A stretch of 64,000 nucleotides of DNA from PKWO01 sp036561005. Its GTDB lineage: Bacteria > Pseudomonadota > Gammaproteobacteria > Burkholderiales > Burkholderiaceae_D. The DNA is taken from contig DATBQE010000233.1 in the NCBI GenBank assembly GCA_036561005.1, positions 1-64,000 on the forward strand, given 5' to 3'. The notes beneath the pieces were generated by a model. That model searched no databases. It was not told where the DNA came from and saw only the letters and a program-made list of their open reading frames with translations. Positions 43,666 through 52,964 of this stretch are shown piece after piece; position 1 is the first letter of the stretch, and each line of letters opens with the position of its first letter. The position numbers were made by a program, and so were the translations under genes.

Positions 43666-43735
43666 GGCAATATCTTTTGCTCCAGGTTCGGCGGCAATCG
43701 CGACCGACAGTCATTGTTACTGCACATGCGGGTGT

Positions 43736-44218
43736 CTACAGCATCAATTGCCAGCTGCCGACGTCAATCCACTGATCGAATTTTCTTCCAACCTCGCTGA
43801 AATGCGCGACCTTTTTGAATCCGCAAAGCTCATGGATGGCTACGCTCGCTTCATTCGGCAGCGCAATGCCGGCAATCACAGTATGCACGCCGCGTTGCTT
43901 CAACAACGGGAACAGCTCCCCATAGAGCTTCGAACCTATGCCGCTGCGCCCGTGACGATGTGATACGTAGACGCTGCTTTCCACTGAATGCCGGTAAGCC
44001 GCGCGAGCGCGCCATTTTGTTGCGTAGGCATAACCCAGGATCTGCCCTTCCTGTTCAAACACCAACCAGGGTAAATGACCCACCACGTCGACAATGCGGC
44101 GCGCCATTTCGTCCGCGCACACAGGAACATCTTCGAACGTGATGGTCGAAGTCTTGACGTAGTGGTTGTAAATCGCGCACAGCGCGGAAGCGTCGGCGGC
44201 GGTTGCAGGGCGTATCAT
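43736..44218 (-). CDS. GNAT N-acetyltransferase, phosphinothricin acetyltransferase-like
   Basis: This 160-residue GNAT protein has IRPATAADASALCAIYNHYVKTSTITFEDVPV at the start, LGYAYATKWRARAAYRHSVESSVYVS, the acetyl-CoA loop RHGRSGIGSKLY and PNEASVAIHELCGFKKVAHFSEVGRKFDQW. This is the Pat/Bar-like or methionine-sulfoximine branch. I start at the ATG at 44218; the longer frame from 44434 has no domain support. Confidence 0.88.
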   Translation of the reverse strand: MIRPATAADASALCAIYNHYVKTSTITFEDVPVCADEMARRIVDVVGHLPWLVFEQEGQILGYAYATKWRARAAYRHSVESSVYVSHRHGRSGIGSKLYGELFPLLKQRGVHTVIAGIALPNEASVAIHELCGFKKVAHFSEVGRKFDQWIDVGSWQLML

Positions 44219-44315
44219 GAATAGGGATTGTCTCTTCTGTTCGGAGTGTAGCAGAGTCATTGTGCTTTCGCATACTGGACCAATTGCGAATGGTAATAAT
44301 GCACATTGAACGTCT

Positions 44316-45398
44316 TCATTTGCACAACGCGGCGGCGATTGCCGTGCCCATTTCCGTGGTGCTTGCCGTGCCGCCGAGATCGGGCGTGCATGGTCCGGCA
44401 ACCAGCACGTATTCAATCGCGCGCAGGATGGCATCGTGCGCCGCGGCGTAATTTGCCCTGCCGCAGCCGAGGAATTCGAGCATCATGGCGCCCGACCAGA
44501 TCATGCCCACCGGATTGGCGACATTCTGCCCGTAGATGTCGGGCGCGGAACCATGCACCGGTTCAAACAGGGAGGGAAAGTTTCTTTCCGGATTCAGATT
44601 GGCCGATGGTGCAATGCCGATTGTCCCTGTGCAGGCCGGACCAAGGTCGGACAGGATGTCGCCGAACAGGTTGGAAGCGACCACGACATCGAAACGCTCC
44701 GGGTGGAGGACAAAATGTGCTGCGAGGATATCGACATGGTATTTGTCCCAGCGTACTTCCGGGAAGGCCGGCGCGGCCGCTTCGACACGCTCGCCCCAGT
44801 AGGGCATGCTGATGGCGATGCCGTTCGATTTGGTCGCCGACGTCAGATGTTTTTTCGGGCGGCTGTTGGCCAGTTCGAATGCGAATTTCAGAATGCGGTC
44901 AACGCCTTTGCGAGTGAAGACAGCTTCCTGCAGGACGATTTCCCTGTCCGTGCCTTCGAAGATGCGGCCGCCGACGCTCGAATATTCGCCTTCGGTATTT
45001 TCCCGCACAACAAAGAAATCAATATCGCCCGGCTTGCGGTTTGCCAGCGGGCAGGGCACGCCAGGCATCAGCCGCACCGGTCGAAGGTTGACATATTGGT
45101 CGAATTCGCGCCGGAATTTGATCAGGGAACCCCACAGCGATACGTGGTCCGGCACGGCAGCCGGCCAGCCGACTGCGCCGAAGTAGATCGCATCAAAGCC
45201 TTGCAATTGGGCAAACCAGTCGGCCGGCATCATCGCGCCATGTTGCCGATAATAATCACAATTGGCCCAGGGCATTTCCTGGAACGCCAGCCCGATGTCG
45301 AATTGGCGCGCCACAGCCGCGATCACGCGCAGACCTTCCGGCATGACTTCCTTGCCGATTCCATCGCCCGCGATGACCGCAACTTTATGCACCTTCAT
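44316..45398 (-). CDS. ttuC: Tartrate dehydrogenase / decarboxylating D-malate dehydrogenase type
   Basis: This 360-residue member of the isocitrate / isopropylmalate dehydrogenase fold has VAVIAGDGIGKEVMPEGLRV, YFGAVGWPAAVPDHVSLWGSL and FVVRENTEGEYSSVGGR with the Arg residues of the tartrate branch, then SNLFGDILSDLGPACTGTIGIAPSANL. It would oxidise tartrate or D-malate with NAD. No tartrate transporter or dehydratase is adjacent. Its upstream region is shared with the plus-strand gene at 45773. Confidence 0.9.
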   Translation of the reverse strand: MKVHKVAVIAGDGIGKEVMPEGLRVIAAVARQFDIGLAFQEMPWANCDYYRQHGAMMPADWFAQLQGFDAIYFGAVGWPAAVPDHVSLWGSLIKFRREFDQYVNLRPVRLMPGVPCPLANRKPGDIDFFVVRENTEGEYSSVGGRIFEGTDREIVLQEAVFTRKGVDRILKFAFELANSRPKKHLTSATKSNGIAISMPYWGERVEAAAPAFPEVRWDKYHVDILAAHFVLHPERFDVVVASNLFGDILSDLGPACTGTIGIAPSANLNPERNFPSLFEPVHGSAPDIYGQNVANPVGMIWSGAMMLEFLGCGRANYAAAHDAILRAIEYVLVAGPCTPDLGGTASTTEMGTAIAAALCK

Positions 45399-45772
45399 GG
45401 TATTTCATGTCCGAAAAGTCCTGACAGGGCAGGGGTTTCGATTGATAATAACGCAATGAGCTTCGTGCCGCTCGACTCCGGCGACGCCTGGCAGCAGAAA
45501 CATGCGGATACAATCCGCTCTTCGCCCAGGGGCGAAATTCGGTTATAAGGTAATTTGCAGGCGCATCGTTCGCCAGGGGTTTCCCGTGAGGCGCTCAAGT
45601 TCGGCGCGCTTGGCTCCGTAAATCTCATGCGGCACTGCGCGGCCGCCGCATTTATCTGGGAACGCACAGTTGTGGATTCGAAGACGCAATATTTGTTACT
45701 ATCGCGGTTCATACTTGATATGCAGCAACGTTCGTATTTGCTTTCTCGATAACACGAGGAAAAGAGGCAACA
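45399..45772. other. Divergent intergenic region, no gene seen
   Basis: This gap lies between ttuC (minus) and the 45773 gene (plus). No convincing reading frame or structured element is visible. An AGGAAAAGAGG ribosome-binding site precedes 45773. Confidence 0.6.
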
Positions 45773-46771
45773 ATGGGTCGGAAAAGCGTCCCGGTCAAGA
45801 CAAAGGAAGGGACCCAGGAGATTCGTGCGCGAACCTTGGGCCTGGCTCCGCGTATTCGAACCGCGCTGCTTTTGGTCGATGGCGTCAAGTCGACCGCTGA
45901 ACTGGAGCGCTTGATGGAGGCCGCCGGTGTGACGCCGGGAGCGCTGCAATTGTTGCTCGACAAGGGCCTTATCCGCTTCGCCGAGGAGTCCGACCAGCCT
46001 ACCGCACCGGTTACCTTGCATGATGCCGCTCACACGGTATTGGCCGCCAACCATACAGAACATCTGTCCGAGATGGCGGAGTATCCGCCGACGCTGATCG
46101 AATCGCCAATCCAGCAGGTGCCTTCGCAAACAGTGCGCGCGCTGCATGATGTGGCTGGTTCAAAAGCTGCTCCAAAAACCGATGACGACAGGATCGCTCC
46201 GAACTTGTCGGACAATCATGCTGCCAGGCCCAAGCCACCGAGTGAGCGCGTTCTGGCTGCACCGCTTGAAGTCGTGACACTTCTGGAGCTAGAAACCATT
46301 CTGGGCGAGGCCACAAAAATGGAAGTGGCGACCATACTCGGCGTTGCAACCATGCTGGAACTGACGCCGACTCAGATGATGGCACCCATGACGGCGGTAA
46401 AGGCGCCGCTCTCACAGCCGGCGCAATTGCCGCCGCTGGCGCGCGCGCAACAGGAGCTTGAAAGAAAGCGGGAGCAAAATCGGGAGCAATACCGCGAACA
46501 GGAGCCGGACGGCGTCCCACAGCCGAAACTGGTGTTGCCGGCGGCCGTGTTGCGCATGAACCTCATGTCGGCCAGGGCGCATCTGGCCGCGGCGCTCGAT
46601 CAATTTCTCGAAGTCGAGGCGTACGTGCTCAGGCAAAAAGTGGTGGCTTGCGAAACGCGCGAGGAACTTGAACAATTGTATGCGCTGGTCGAGGGCGCGT
46701 TGATCAAGAAGATCGACAGGTCGGCAGCGATGCGGTTGCTCAACATCGCCACTGCCATCCTCGATCGATAA
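45773..46771 (+). CDS. Protein of unknown function with winged-helix-like N-terminus and C-terminal helical domain
   Basis: This 332-residue cytosolic protein has an N-terminal segment like a DUF4388/winged-helix unit (LGLAPRIRTALLLVDGVKSTAELERLMEAAGVTPGALQLLLDKGLIRF), a long Pro/Ala/Glu-rich linker with an imperfect repeat (LELETILGEATK / MEVATILGVATM) and a C-terminal helical domain (MSARAHLAAALDQFLEVEAYVLRQK). It converges with a response regulator gene, 3 bases between stops. No function is known to me. Confidence 0.72.
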   Translation: MGRKSVPVKTKEGTQEIRARTLGLAPRIRTALLLVDGVKSTAELERLMEAAGVTPGALQLLLDKGLIRFAEESDQPTAPVTLHDAAHTVLAANHTEHLSEMAEYPPTLIESPIQQVPSQTVRALHDVAGSKAAPKTDDDRIAPNLSDNHAARPKPPSERVLAAPLEVVTLLELETILGEATKMEVATILGVATMLELTPTQMMAPMTAVKAPLSQPAQLPPLARAQQELERKREQNREQYREQEPDGVPQPKLVLPAAVLRMNLMSARAHLAAALDQFLEVEAYVLRQKVVACETREELEQLYALVEGALIKKIDRSAAMRLLNIATAILDR

Positions 46772-46774
46772 AAA

Positions 46775-47641
46775 TTACAACGCGTCGACTATCTTGCGTG
46801 CTCCGGGCAGGAAGCGGGCGATGGTCGTCAACAACTCATCTTCTCCTACCGGTTTGCCCAGATATGCGTCGCAGCCGGCCCAATTGCCGCGGAACTTGTC
46901 GAACGCCGACGATTTGCTGCTGAGCATAACGACCGCAGTCTCCTTGGTCGACGGGTTGCCCTTGATGCGTTTGCACACCTGATAACCGTCAATTCCCGGC
47001 ATCATGATGTCGAGGAAGATGCAGGTATAGGCTTTCGCTTGCGCCATGTCTATTGCCGTTTCGCCGTTTTCCGCGAAGTCGACATCAAAACGGAATGGCG
47101 CAAGCTTGGCGCGCATGAAGGCGCGCACCGTGGCGCTGTCATCGACGACGAGCACGGTTTCCGTCGGCTTCGCTTCGGTCAATTCTTCCTGTGGGGCTGA
47201 ATCGCGGTCGCCGTTGCGCCGGTAGGTGCGGCCGTCCCACTGCACTTCCGTCGCGGTGCCGAACTGGCGCCGCGCGCGTTCCAGCAATGCAGCCTGCATG
47301 CTATTGTCCATTTGCTCGAACAGCCGCATCCAGTGAATAGGGCGGTCGACCTGCGGCCAGCCGGATTCACTCGGTGTGCGGCCGATCAGCACTGCCGGCG
47401 CATGAACGTTTGGCGAACGCGCCTGCAACTGCTGCAATGCATCTGCATTGTCGGCATTGGCAAGATAAATGTCAGTGCGATCATTCGGGTTCGTGGGTTC
47501 GGCATAGGAAAATACACGTCGCCCCGTCAGGCGAAACGTCGATGACAACATGGATTTTTCGGCGTCGGAAAATCCGATCATTTCAATGACGAAACGGCGG
47601 CTGCCGGCGTCGGATTTCGCTGGGGGTATTACCGCATTCAT
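46775..47641 (-). CDS. Response regulator with N-terminal domain of unknown function
   Basis: This 288-residue protein has an unfamiliar N-terminal domain (about 1-155) and a C-terminal receiver (TVLVVDDSATVRAFMRAKLAPF; phosphoacceptor in CIFLDIMMPGIDGYQV; YLGKPVGEDELL). No output HTH or enzyme domain is present, so it may act by protein contact, as in chemotaxis-like or twitching systems. It converges with the 45773 gene. Confidence 0.85.
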   Translation of the reverse strand: MNAVIPPAKSDAGSRRFVIEMIGFSDAEKSMLSSTFRLTGRRVFSYAEPTNPNDRTDIYLANADNADALQQLQARSPNVHAPAVLIGRTPSESGWPQVDRPIHWMRLFEQMDNSMQAALLERARRQFGTATEVQWDGRTYRRNGDRDSAPQEELTEAKPTETVLVVDDSATVRAFMRAKLAPFRFDVDFAENGETAIDMAQAKAYTCIFLDIMMPGIDGYQVCKRIKGNPSTKETAVVMLSSKSSAFDKFRGNWAGCDAYLGKPVGEDELLTTIARFLPGARKIVDAL

Positions 47642-48005
47642 GTTTGCTTGGGATCCATCAAAAACTGGTTAGAAAGCAGGCAGTCTTCCGCTCAGATTGG
47701 CTAAATGATAACAGGGTTGCAATTCCAGAGTGCAAACAATTGTTAAGTGTGCATTTTTTGTGACCTTTGGCCACCACCCAACCAAGTCGCGATACTGACT
47801 GCTCTTTTTTTAGTTTACCCCGTTAAGGCCCCCTGCGTTATTAACCCGGGAAAAAAACGCTCGATTGATACCACTTCAATACCAAAGAAATGTTAGAGTC
47901 GTTGATTCCACAAGAGAAACAAATTGTTCGAATCATCTTTTCCATCTCCGGCGCCGCTACCAGTAAAAAACGGTTGCGGTCATCCGTGTCGCCATTCCTG
48001 ATTAC
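47642..48005. other. Divergent intergenic region, no gene seen
   Basis: This 364-base gap lies between the response regulator (minus) and the MFS gene (plus). It is AT-rich with a seven-T run (about 47807-47813) but holds no supported gene. Confidence 0.6.
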
Positions 48006-49211
48006 ATGCTCGCATTATTTCGCAACCGAAACTTTCTGCTCGTCTGGCTGACCAGTATTGCCGACAACATTTCGCTCTCCGCCATTTTGCTTGCGCAAAG
48101 CTGGTATGTCGTCAACACCTTGCACATGAAAGTGCAACTCGGTTGGGTCATGATCGCCTCCAGCGTACCCCGTTTGGGGTTGATGCTGTTGGGCGGCGTC
48201 TTTGCCGATCGTCTGCCCAAGGTCAGGATCATGACCACGACATTTATTTTGCGCATGCTCGTGATGATTTGCGGTGCGTTGCTGTTTTGGGCACACTGGA
48301 TGTCGATATGGGCGTTGGTTGTCGTTGCAGCTTGCTTCGGCATGCTTGATGCTTTCTTTTGGCCCTCGCGCGATGCAATCGTGCCTTCCATCGTCAACGA
48401 AAGCGAGTTGACTCGGGCAAATTCGATCATGCAGGCAACCAATCAGGTTGGACTGATGATCGGACCGACCATCGGTGGCGCCATGCTGGCGGTGTCGTCA
48501 TTCGAAGTCGTGTATGGGTTCACGGCAGTCATGATGGCGTCGGGTGCGTTAATGATCGGTTCGGTCAGGGAACGCCCATCGGCAATAAAGGCGCATGCCC
48601 TCAATCGGCTTGCTGCATTGCAGGAAGGCCTGCGGTATGTGATTGGGAGCAGGGTGCTGCGCACGCAGATGCTGATCTACGTGGTGGCAAACCTGTTATT
48701 CACCGGAGCCGTCAGCGTGGGCATTCCGATCATCGCCAGCGAGCATCTCACTGAGGGCGCGCGCGGGCTGTCGTACTTGCAAAGCGCGTATGCAATCGGC
48801 ATGGTGTCGGGCTTTGTCACACTGATGAAATTTCCGCCCAAGCGCAAGCGTTTGGCGCTGATTTGCTTCCTGATTGTGATCGAGGGTGGATTGATCGCAC
48901 TGCAGGGCGGTTCGTACTCGCTGCCGCTGTCGGTGGCATTGCAGATCATGCTGGGCTTTTGCGTCGCCTGTAATAATGTGCCGATGCTTTCTGTTCTGCA
49001 ACAATTCACCGACCGCGACAAGCTTGGACGGGTCATGAGCATCAACTCCGTAACGTCGATGGGTCTGTCACCGGTTTCGATGGCAATCGTTTCGGCGTTG
49101 CTCGCCGGAGGCGCTTCCATCGCCTTGATCATGCCGGTATTCGGCTTGAGCATGAGTGTCATCATTGCCATCATGGCTGTGACCTCGTCTGCCGTGCGAG
49201 AGACCGATTAG
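48006..49211 (+). CDS. MFS transporter, MFS_3 / EntS-like
   Basis: This 401-residue protein has about 12 TM segments and the motifs LFRNRNFLLVWLTSIADNISL, LGGVFADRLPKVRIM and VNESELTRANSIMQATNQVGLMIGPTIGG. It is a second exporter of the same branch as the one at 11706, but the two proteins are clearly divergent. Substrate unknown. Confidence 0.9.
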   Translation: MLALFRNRNFLLVWLTSIADNISLSAILLAQSWYVVNTLHMKVQLGWVMIASSVPRLGLMLLGGVFADRLPKVRIMTTTFILRMLVMICGALLFWAHWMSIWALVVVAACFGMLDAFFWPSRDAIVPSIVNESELTRANSIMQATNQVGLMIGPTIGGAMLAVSSFEVVYGFTAVMMASGALMIGSVRERPSAIKAHALNRLAALQEGLRYVIGSRVLRTQMLIYVVANLLFTGAVSVGIPIIASEHLTEGARGLSYLQSAYAIGMVSGFVTLMKFPPKRKRLALICFLIVIEGGLIALQGGSYSLPLSVALQIMLGFCVACNNVPMLSVLQQFTDRDKLGRVMSINSVTSMGLSPVSMAIVSALLAGGASIALIMPVFGLSMSVIIAIMAVTSSAVRETD

Positions 49212-49330
49212 TTTCGTTTCGTTATTTCTTTTGCCGTCACAATAAAATTGCACATCACAGTTGTTGATTGTGAACTTTTCCGCCGGTTCATAGGTCACAA
49301 CCAGACCAGTGACCAATGAATGGAGGAAAT

Positions 49331-49660
49331 ATGAATGCTGAACTATTGCTCAATCAAAACGAATACAACCCAAACCGGTTGTTGGATTCACTGATCGAGC
49401 GCTTTCATTTGAAAAATGACGCCGCCTTGTCGCGTGCTTTGGAAGTGACCCCTCCGGTCATCAGCAAGATTCGGCATAACAAATTGCCGATTGGCGCATC
49501 GTTGCTGATTCGCATGCATGAGTTCAGCGAAATGAGCATTGCCGAGTTGCGCAATTTGATGGGTGATCGTCGCGGACAATATCGCATCAGCGACAAATAT
49601 CCCGACAAACGCAAATTGCAAGGTTCGACACCGACAGAGTCGTCCGCGACTCACGGCTAA
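49331..49660 (+). CDS. Small HTH (XRE-like) regulator
   Basis: This 109-residue protein has an HTH-like centre (LKNDAALSRALEVTPPVISKIRHNKLPIGASLLIRMHEF) after an N-terminal NRLLDSLIERF helix, and a hydrophilic tail. The ATG at 49331 is preceded by GGAGGAAAT at good spacing. Upstream, TGAAC and GTTCA (49271-49290) form an inverted repeat that could be its operator. It begins the accessory-looking stretch ending at 51948. Confidence 0.75.
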   Translation: MNAELLLNQNEYNPNRLLDSLIERFHLKNDAALSRALEVTPPVISKIRHNKLPIGASLLIRMHEFSEMSIAELRNLMGDRRGQYRISDKYPDKRKLQGSTPTESSATHG

Positions 49661-49730
49661 CAATACTGCGGAAATTGCTCGGGAGACGCGCGTGCCTTGT
49701 TAACGCCAGGCCGCGGACTCCCGGGGGAAT

Positions 49731-50918
49731 TTAGCGTGCGCGCGCTGAGGGGCCTGAGTGCGGCGAGCGCGCGCCGAGCGTTAAAGTCATTCTTTTCTCG
49801 CCGCTGCTTGTTGGCGTGCAGTTTGGCTCCGCCTGGCGGCGCATCCAGAAGGGTGCGTCGCTCCAGCGGCGTTCCGCGCGGTAATCTTCCATGCGCAATG
49901 CAAGATTGTTTTCGAATTCCGCGTGCACCAATTGTTCGTAACTCTTCAGATTCGGCAATCGGCTTTTGAATTGCTCGCCGATCGCATTGCCGGCATGCAA
50001 ACCGAAGCGCAAGGCTCGCAAGATTCCTTGTGAAGCCAAGGGGTCAATACTCGCCGCTGCGTCGCCAACTGCAAGCCAATTGCTACCGGCATAACTGCAC
50101 AAATTGCGCGTGTGCGCGGCGCGCACGCATAAATCGCCATGATTTGCCAATGATTCAATGCGCTTGCGTGTTTGCGGTGCCTTGGCTAATTGGGCATTCC
50201 AGTCCGGCAACTGCGTCAGTTGCAGGCGCTTGCTGATGTCGGCGTCGGTCATGACGGCGACGGCAATGCGCCGCACGCTGATAGGCGCGGAATACCACCA
50301 TCCGTGCTCAAATGCCTCGATCAGGCAGCCCGAACCGGCCTGTTCGTCGCGATCAAGTTCGATTACCCTTACCACACCCACCATGGTGTCCTGTGCCACT
50401 TGCGATACGCCGATCTCGGAAGCGAAGCGGGCGCTGCGGCCGCTCGCATCGGCGACAAAGGACGCGTTCAGAACGTGCGAGACGCTGGCCGATTGCGCGG
50501 TCAACTGCCAGGAACCGTTTGACGCAACCTGAACCTTGGTCAAGGTGGCGCGGATGAACGAAACACCGGAAGCAGCGGCATAACCCGCAAGCATGCTGTC
50601 AAAGCGTGAGCGATCTATGAACCAACCATTGTCGGCCTCCCTGCCATCGAAAAGCTTGGTCGTCGCAGTGGACGAGCCCCATGCGCTTGCATGTTTGCAG
50701 ACAGCGCGGTGATTTTGCTCGAGGAAGAAGTCGAAAACCTCGAGCTGCTGCATGAGGGGAATCGCGTCCACGGTAAGCGTTTCTGCCGGACGGGGGTTTT
50801 GGAAATCACTGGCTTCGAGGATCAATACCGACAGGTAAGGGTGATTTTTCCGTAACGCGAGGGCAGTGGCGGCACCTGCTGGTCCCGCTCCAATAATAAC
50901 AACATCGAAATGGCGCAT
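49731..50918 (-). CDS. FAD-dependent oxidoreductase, halogenase / LodB-GoxB-like
   Basis: This 395-residue flavoprotein begins with a Rossmann GxGxxG motif (VVIIGAGPAGAATALAL), keeps the GD motif WLAVGDAAASIDPLASQGI and has the WFIDRSRFDSMLAGYAAASG segment typical of tryptophan-halogenase-like and LodB/GoxB-type flavoproteins. LodB/GoxB enzymes mature a Trp-derived quinone cofactor of a large oxidase; no LodA-like partner is present. The halogenase WxWxIP motif is not seen. It is flanked by an HTH gene and a phage CII-type regulator. Confidence 0.8.
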   Translation of the reverse strand: MRHFDVVIIGAGPAGAATALALRKNHPYLSVLILEASDFQNPRPAETLTVDAIPLMQQLEVFDFFLEQNHRAVCKHASAWGSSTATTKLFDGREADNGWFIDRSRFDSMLAGYAAASGVSFIRATLTKVQVASNGSWQLTAQSASVSHVLNASFVADASGRSARFASEIGVSQVAQDTMVGVVRVIELDRDEQAGSGCLIEAFEHGWWYSAPISVRRIAVAVMTDADISKRLQLTQLPDWNAQLAKAPQTRKRIESLANHGDLCVRAAHTRNLCSYAGSNWLAVGDAAASIDPLASQGILRALRFGLHAGNAIGEQFKSRLPNLKSYEQLVHAEFENNLALRMEDYRAERRWSDAPFWMRRQAEPNCTPTSSGEKRMTLTLGARSPHSGPSARAR

Positions 50919-51462
50919 GCTTTACCACCGGAAGGAAACTGGCTCTGGAATCGAGCAAGGGGTCAACTCGGGCAAGGGCAAGGCTTTGCAGCATCGCCCC
51001 TTGCATTGATGGCACCGGCAAATTGAGGTGCACAAAACCCAAGTGGGTATATTGAATGTTTTCTGTACAAAACGCACCCTGTATATTTTGACAGCTAGAC
51101 ACACTAGGTAAAATATTGTGCTTCTCGATCAAATTGCTGCCTTGTGTACATCCAAACATGGGTCGCATCGGAGCACATTTCCTTCAGGAAATTTCACATT
51201 GTCAACATTTTTTGACCCTTACTCGGTGCTTTCGGAAGAGTTCTGAGTACAATGTCCGCCTTGGGCGGAGGAGCCTGTGCGACAAAAGCAAGTTGGCCCA
51301 ATGGGCGGAGAAATTTCCCTGTTCAGTACCGTTTTCCTGTATCTACGGCTACGGCCCTCAAAAACGGAGCTGCATGGGCATCGTCTCTCACTCGTTTGGC
51401 CTCAATTCACCGCGCGCACTTCCGAACGGCTTCGACGAGTCAAATAAAAGGACAAAACTACC
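50919..51462. other. 544-base AT-rich intergenic region between divergent genes
   Basis: This gap holds a candidate plus-strand promoter (51088-51114) and an inverted repeat GTCAA/TTGAC at 51201-51216. On the minus strand a 60-residue Cys-rich frame (50922-51104) runs up to the flavoprotein start but begins with GTG and lacks a ribosome-binding site. Confidence 0.5.
51088..51114 (+). promoter_or_regulatory. Candidate promoter upstream of the CII-type gene
   Basis: TTGACA (51088-51093) is followed after 15 bases by TAAAAT (51109-51114). The spacer contains CTAG-acaca-CTAG (51095-51107), a short inverted repeat that could be an operator. The spacing is short, so confidence is limited. Confidence 0.35.
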
Positions 51463-51948
51463 ATGACGCGCAAATATTCGGACATGAACCAGCATGACGC
51501 TTTGTACAAGGTTGCGCGGGCTTACCCAGGCGGACTGGAAGCACTGGCACAAAAAATGGACATCTCTGCCAACGTACTGCGTAACAAGCTTGCGCCGGGT
51601 ATCGAATCACACTACCCGTCCTTTGAGGAAGTATCGCAAATTGTGCAATTGTGTTGCGAGGCGCAGGTCAAGGACGCCTTGTTGCCCTTGCATGCGCTGC
51701 TGAGCCGCCATGGCATGGCGGCCTTTGTCGTGCCCGAGCCCGAGAAAATCAGTAGTGATGATTTATCGCAAACGGTTTGTCGTGTGATGAGCCAGGTGGG
51801 AAGTGTGGCCGAAGTCGTGTCCGACGCGTTGCTCGACGGCGTGATCACTCATGCCGAGGCGGATTTGATCGAACGCGAATTTCAGGGCGCACTGACCGCC
51901 CTCGGCGAGTGGCGCGCGCGTATCCGGGCCCGCAGCGGCCGCCCCTGA
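51463..51948 (+). CDS. Phage regulatory protein CII (CP76) family
   Basis: This 161-residue protein matches the phage CII/CP76 family: MNQHDALYKVARAYPGGLEALAQKMDISANVLRNKLAPG at the start with the HTH, then HYPSFEEVSQIVQLCCEA and a C-terminal helix (ERVFQ-like in IEREFQGALTALGEWR). In P2-like phages, such proteins regulate lysogeny. No other phage genes are adjacent, so it is a domesticated or relict regulator. AAAGGAC lies upstream of the ATG. Confidence 0.82.
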   Translation: MTRKYSDMNQHDALYKVARAYPGGLEALAQKMDISANVLRNKLAPGIESHYPSFEEVSQIVQLCCEAQVKDALLPLHALLSRHGMAAFVVPEPEKISSDDLSQTVCRVMSQVGSVAEVVSDALLDGVITHAEADLIEREFQGALTALGEWRARIRARSGRP

Positions 51949-51964
51949 TTTTTCGGCGACCTCC

Positions 51965-52879
51965 ATGATGCAGCAATCTGCCCGGGCAGTCGAACGCCGC
52001 GCGCTTTACTTGCGCAGCGTATTGGCCATGCTCGGCGCGGTGATGTTTTTTTCCTTCATGGACATGGAGCTCAAGCTTCTGTCGGCCTTGTATCCGCCGA
52101 TGCAGGTGGCCGCCCTGCGCGGCATGACATCGCTGCCGCTGGTGTTAGCCTACACGCTATGGCGGCACGCCTTGCCCAGTCTCTTTACGGTGCGCTGGCG
52201 CCTGCACCTGCTGCGCGCGGGCTTGAGCATTGTCATGCTGTTCTTGTTCTCCTATTCCCTGCGCAGTCTGCCTTTGTCGGATGCCTACGCAATTTTTTTC
52301 GTGGCACCGCTGATGATCACGGCATTGTCGGTGCCGCTGCTAAAAGAAAAAGTCGATGCATCTCGCTGGTGGGCAATCCTGCTGGGGTTGGTCGGTGTCA
52401 TTGTAGTGCTGCGCCCGGGAGCCGGTGGCGTTTTTACTTTGGCCGCCTGCGCGGTGCTCGGCACCGCGGCCTGTTATGCGGTCGCTGCCATTACGGTGCG
52501 CATATTGAGCCGAACCGATAGCAGTGAAAGCATGGTTTTCTGGCTGACAGCTTCGCTGGCCTTCGGCGCCGGCGCGCTGGCCATGCCCGACTGGGTCCCT
52601 CTGCGTGAGGCGGATTGGCCCATACTGGTCGGGCTTGCCGCAACCGGTTTCATTGCGCAATTGCTCGTCACATTTGCCTTCCGTCACGGCGAAGCGTCAG
52701 GCATCGCGCCGCTCGAATATACGGCCCTGGCGTGGGGCGCGGTGATCGACTGGGTCGTGTGGCATACCTTGCCGGATCGATTTACTCTGGTGGGCGCCGC
52801 CATCATCATCGCAAGCGGCATTTATTTGATACGCCATCAGGCCGGCAAGGCAATCGCAGCGGAATCAGAGCATCCTTGA
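51965..52879 (+). CDS. DMT-family (EamA) transporter
   Basis: This 304-residue protein has ten TM segments arranged as two EamA repeats (LAMLGAVMFFSFMDMELKLLSALYPPMQVAALRG; then LGTAACYAVAAITVRILSRTDSSESMVFWL). It probably exports a small metabolite. It starts 17 bases after the CII-type gene and may be read through from it. Confidence 0.9.
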   Translation: MMQQSARAVERRALYLRSVLAMLGAVMFFSFMDMELKLLSALYPPMQVAALRGMTSLPLVLAYTLWRHALPSLFTVRWRLHLLRAGLSIVMLFLFSYSLRSLPLSDAYAIFFVAPLMITALSVPLLKEKVDASRWWAILLGLVGVIVVLRPGAGGVFTLAACAVLGTAACYAVAAITVRILSRTDSSESMVFWLTASLAFGAGALAMPDWVPLREADWPILVGLAATGFIAQLLVTFAFRHGEASGIAPLEYTALAWGAVIDWVVWHTLPDRFTLVGAAIIIASGIYLIRHQAGKAIAAESEHP

Positions 52880-52964
52880 GCATCCCGTCAGCGCGGGTCT
52901 TTTGCGCTACCATGCCATGTTTGCAAAAAAATATAATCAACCATAACGACCCGGAGAATAAGGC

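Noticed and set aside
44436..45548. 370-residue frame opposite tartrate dehydrogenase
   Set aside because: The opposite strand encodes a complete, conserved dehydrogenase; the frame has no family resemblance.
50806..51168. 120-residue minus-strand frame overlapping the flavoprotein start
   Set aside because: It overlaps the flavoprotein by 113 bases in another frame and has no ribosome-binding site.
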